Part shown: in pieces, positions 6,174-7,634 of the stretch | Position numbering within the stretch: the first letter of the stretch is position 1 | Layout: each line of letters begins with the position of its first letter | Assembly: GCA_903921295.1 (NCBI GenBank) | Contig: CAIXOZ010000193.1 | Location: 1-7,634, forward strand | Reading direction: 5' to 3' | DNA: 7,634 nucleotides | Source of the DNA: an uncultured cyanobacterium | GTDB lineage: Bacteria > Cyanobacteriota > Cyanobacteriia > PCC-6307 > Cyanobiaceae | Made by a program: the position numbers and the translations under genes | Notes under the pieces: generated by a model | The model's input: the letters and a program-made list of their open reading frames with translations, nothing else | Databases searched by the model: none | Told to the model about the DNA's origin: nothing

Positions 6174-7040
6174 ATGCCCCCTGCTGATCTCCTGCCCGGC
6201 ACCGTTCCTGAGACGCAGGCCGCCTCAGGGCTCGGGACGGACGCAGCGCCGCCGACCCTGATCGACAGCCACTGTCATCTGGTCTTCCGACAGTTCGACG
6301 ACGACCTTGAGAAGGTTGTCGACCGCTGGCGCCAGGCCGGCGTCAGGGCCCTGTTGCACGCCTGTGTTGAGCCGGCCGAGATTCCGGCCATTCGCGCCCT
6401 GGCTGATCGACTGCCTGAACTTCGTTATTCGGTCGGCGTGCATCCTCTCGACACCGAGCACTGGTTCGCGGATACCCAGGCGGTACTCCGCCAGGCGGCC
6501 CAGGACGATCCACGCGTGATCGCCATCGGCGAGCTTGGCCTTGATCTGTTCCGCGAGCAGAATCTTGAGCGGCAGCTTGAGGTTCTGCGGCCCCAGCTCG
6601 ATCTGGCGGTGGAGCTCGATCTGCCGGTGATCATCCATTGCCGTGATGCGGCGGCGCCGATGCTCGAGGAGCTGCGTACCCGTCATCAGCACGGTCACGC
6701 CCCCCGTGGGGTGATGCATTGCTGGGGCGGTACCCCCGAGGAGATGGAAGCTTTTCTGGAGCTTGGGCTCTACATCAGCTTCAGCGGCACGGTCACGTTC
6801 CCGAAGGCCGAGGCCACCCACGCCTGCGCCAGGCAGGTGCCGACGGACCGGATGCTGGTCGAAACCGACTGTCCCTTCCTGGCTCCTGTGCCGAGGCGCG
6901 GCAAGCGCAACGAGCCGGCCTACGTGGCGGCGGTGGCCGAGCGGGTGGCTGAACTGCGGGGGCTGACCGTGCACGAGGTCGGGGATATCACCACCGCGAA
7001 TGCCCTGCGGTTGTTTGGACCGGGACTTCACACTGTATGA
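6174..7040 (+). CDS. tatD: TatD-family metal-dependent hydrolase/DNase
   Basis: TatD-family proteins are cytoplasmic TIM-barrel hydrolases of the amidohydrolase superfamily with metal-dependent DNase activity; the physiological substrate in cyanobacteria is not established. From ATG 6174 the product is 288 residues. The metal ligands are all present: His33 and His35 (IDSHCHL), Glu120 (IGELGLD), His155 (VIIHCRD), His182 (VMHCWGG) and Asp232 (VETDCPF). The C-terminal signature RRGKRNEP (242-249) is also typical. I chose ATG 6174. It leaves about 28 residues before the first metal motif, longer than the usual few, and no start codon lies nearer. An ATG at 6132 would add 14 Arg/Pro-rich residues. 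The gene lies directly upstream of rpoB, its usual place in picocyanobacteria, but 665 bp after rpsT. Confidence 0.94.
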   Translation: MPPADLLPGTVPETQAASGLGTDAAPPTLIDSHCHLVFRQFDDDLEKVVDRWRQAGVRALLHACVEPAEIPAIRALADRLPELRYSVGVHPLDTEHWFADTQAVLRQAAQDDPRVIAIGELGLDLFREQNLERQLEVLRPQLDLAVELDLPVIIHCRDAAAPMLEELRTRHQHGHAPRGVMHCWGGTPEEMEAFLELGLYISFSGTVTFPKAEATHACARQVPTDRMLVETDCPFLAPVPRRGKRNEPAYVAAVAERVAELRGLTVHEVGDITTANALRLFGPGLHTV

Positions 7041-7057
7041 TGATTCATTGGCCTGGC

Positions 7058-7073
7058 AGCGCAAGCGCTTTTT
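7058..7073 (+). terminator. Candidate short terminator after the TatD gene
   Basis: AGCGC (7058-7062) and GCGCT (7065-7069) form a five-base inverted repeat around AA, followed directly by TTTT. Sterically the real stem is four pairs with a CAAG loop. It begins 17 bases after the TatD stop. The stem is short, so termination may be partial, and some rpoB transcription could come from upstream. Confidence 0.5.
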
Positions 7074-7117
7074 GTCGACGCCTTCTGTTCTGAACACAGC
7101 CCCCTGAGCGCCTGATC

Positions 7118-7151
7118 CGGCGGCCGCTTCCCTTATGGGGGGCGGCCGCTG
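7118..7151 (+). promoter_or_regulatory. Strong hairpin in the rpoB leader region
   Basis: Bases 7118-7132 pair with 7137-7151 in an uninterrupted 15-bp stem (three G-U pairs on the plus-strand RNA) with a TTAT loop. Each arm contains the palindrome GCGGCCGC. It lies about 135 bases before the rpoB start and 78 after the TatD stop. No T-run follows, so it is not a standard intrinsic terminator. It may be a leader structure affecting rpoB transcription or mRNA stability, or a 3' end of the TatD transcript. Confidence 0.5.
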
Positions 7152-7285
7152 TGTCGTCAGGTGATGGGCCGAATGGATCCGGAGTCGGTGATGCCGCTCC
7201 CCGTTCCTGTCCTCCGTTTCGGGGGAGCTGCTTCGACAAGGCCGCTGACCAGTCCGTCTTTTAACCGTTCCTGCAGGTCCACCGC

Positions 7286-7634
7286 ATGAGCAGCGCGATC
7301 CAGGTCGCCAAGACCGTCACTTACCTGCCCGACCTGGTGGAGGTACAGCGGGCGAGTTTCAAATGGTTTCTGGAGAAGGGCCTGATCGAGGAGCTGGAGA
7401 GCTTCTCGCCGATCACCGACTACACCGGCAAGCTCGAGCTCCACTTCATCGGTAGTGAATACCGCCTCAAGCGTCCCCGCCACGATGTCGAGGAGGCGAA
7501 GCGCCGCGACGCTACCTTCGCTTCCCAGATGTACGTCACCTGTCGTCTCATCAACAAGGAAACTGGAGAGATCAAGGAGCAGGAGGTTTTCATCGGTGAG
7601 CTGCCGTTGATGACCGAGCGCGGCACGTTCATCA
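7286..7634 (+). CDS. rpoB: RNA polymerase beta subunit (partial, N-terminal 116 residues)
   Basis: RpoB forms one half of the catalytic cleft of bacterial RNA polymerase and is the rifampicin target. ATG at 7286 opens a frame that continues intact to the right edge, giving 116 residues of a protein normally of about 1,100 in cyanobacteria. The N-terminus is characteristic: YLPDLVEVQRASFKWFLEKG (13-32), near the start of the protrusion domain, and VFIGELPLMTERGTFI (101-116), the beta-subunit signature. A weak Shine-Dalgarno-like AGG (7275-7277) lies 8 bases before the start. The 245-bp region upstream holds a short terminator-like hairpin and a strong 15-bp stem. I cannot place a promoter with confidence; TTCGAC (7232-7237) and TTTTAA (7259-7264) are too far apart for a normal pair. 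rpoC1 and rpoC2 would be expected next, outside the window. Confidence 0.98.
   Translation, partial: MSSAIQVAKTVTYLPDLVEVQRASFKWFLEKGLIEELESFSPITDYTGKLELHFIGSEYRLKRPRHDVEEAKRRDATFASQMYVTCRLINKETGEIKEQEVFIGELPLMTERGTFI

Noticed and set aside
5798..6202. 134-codon minus-strand frame in the gap
   Set aside because: Arg/Gly/Ser-rich, no motif, and its start lies inside the TatD coding region.
5581..6261. 226-codon plus-strand frame in the rpsT-tatD gap, including a short ATG start at 6079
   Set aside because: Low-complexity Arg/Pro/Ser/Gly composition, overlaps the TatD start in another frame, and no family resemblance.
6225..7097. 290-codon open frame on the minus strand
   Set aside because: Antisense shadow of the TatD gene, whose metal ligands are all present on the plus strand.
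1..7634. CRISPR array, insertion sequence, prophage or defence system
   Set aside because: No regularly spaced repeats, transposase or integrase frame, terminal inverted repeats or defence-type protein seen; the genes are conserved housekeeping genes.

Overview
The window reads as core chromosome of a GC-rich alpha-cyanobacterium (marine or brackish Synechococcus/Cyanobium type). The protein signatures support this: a picocyanobacterial RimP with a degenerate SSPG motif, RpiA with KGGGACHVQEK, a one-PDZ HtrA protease, and a TatD-family gene directly upstream of rpoB. Third codon positions are mostly G or C. That creates many long antisense open frames, which are not genes. The taxonomic call is inference from protein sequence and gene order, not from a search.

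Layout, left to right. Positions 1-1601 hold three genes on the minus strand: nusA (cut by the left edge), rimP, and a small four-cysteine protein of unknown function upstream of rimP. rimP and nusA form the usual ribosome-maturation/transcription-elongation pair. Divergent from the small gene is a plus-strand secreted HtrA-type serine protease (1765-2880), followed after 54 bp by rpiA (2935-3648). A clear intrinsic terminator (3736-3757) separates rpiA from convergent hisD on the minus strand (3785-5098). hisD shares a 104-bp divergent region with rpsT on the plus strand (5203-5508). Two tandem hairpins follow rpsT. A stretch of about 600 bp without a convincing gene comes next, rich in inverted repeats. 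Then come the TatD-family nuclease gene (6174-7040), a 245-bp leader with a 15-bp hairpin, and the start of rpoB (7286, cut by the right edge).

The genes are housekeeping: transcription elongation (nusA, rpoB), 30S assembly (rimP, rpsT), pentose phosphate/Calvin metabolism (rpiA), histidine synthesis (hisD), and periplasmic or thylakoid-lumen protein quality control (HtrA). I see no mobile element, CRISPR array, tRNA, rRNA or defence system. No clear new system is visible. The items most worth a second look are the expanded, structured rpsT-tatD gap, the rpoB leader hairpin, the small CxxC protein, and a six-codon ORF that overlaps the TTG start of the protease gene.
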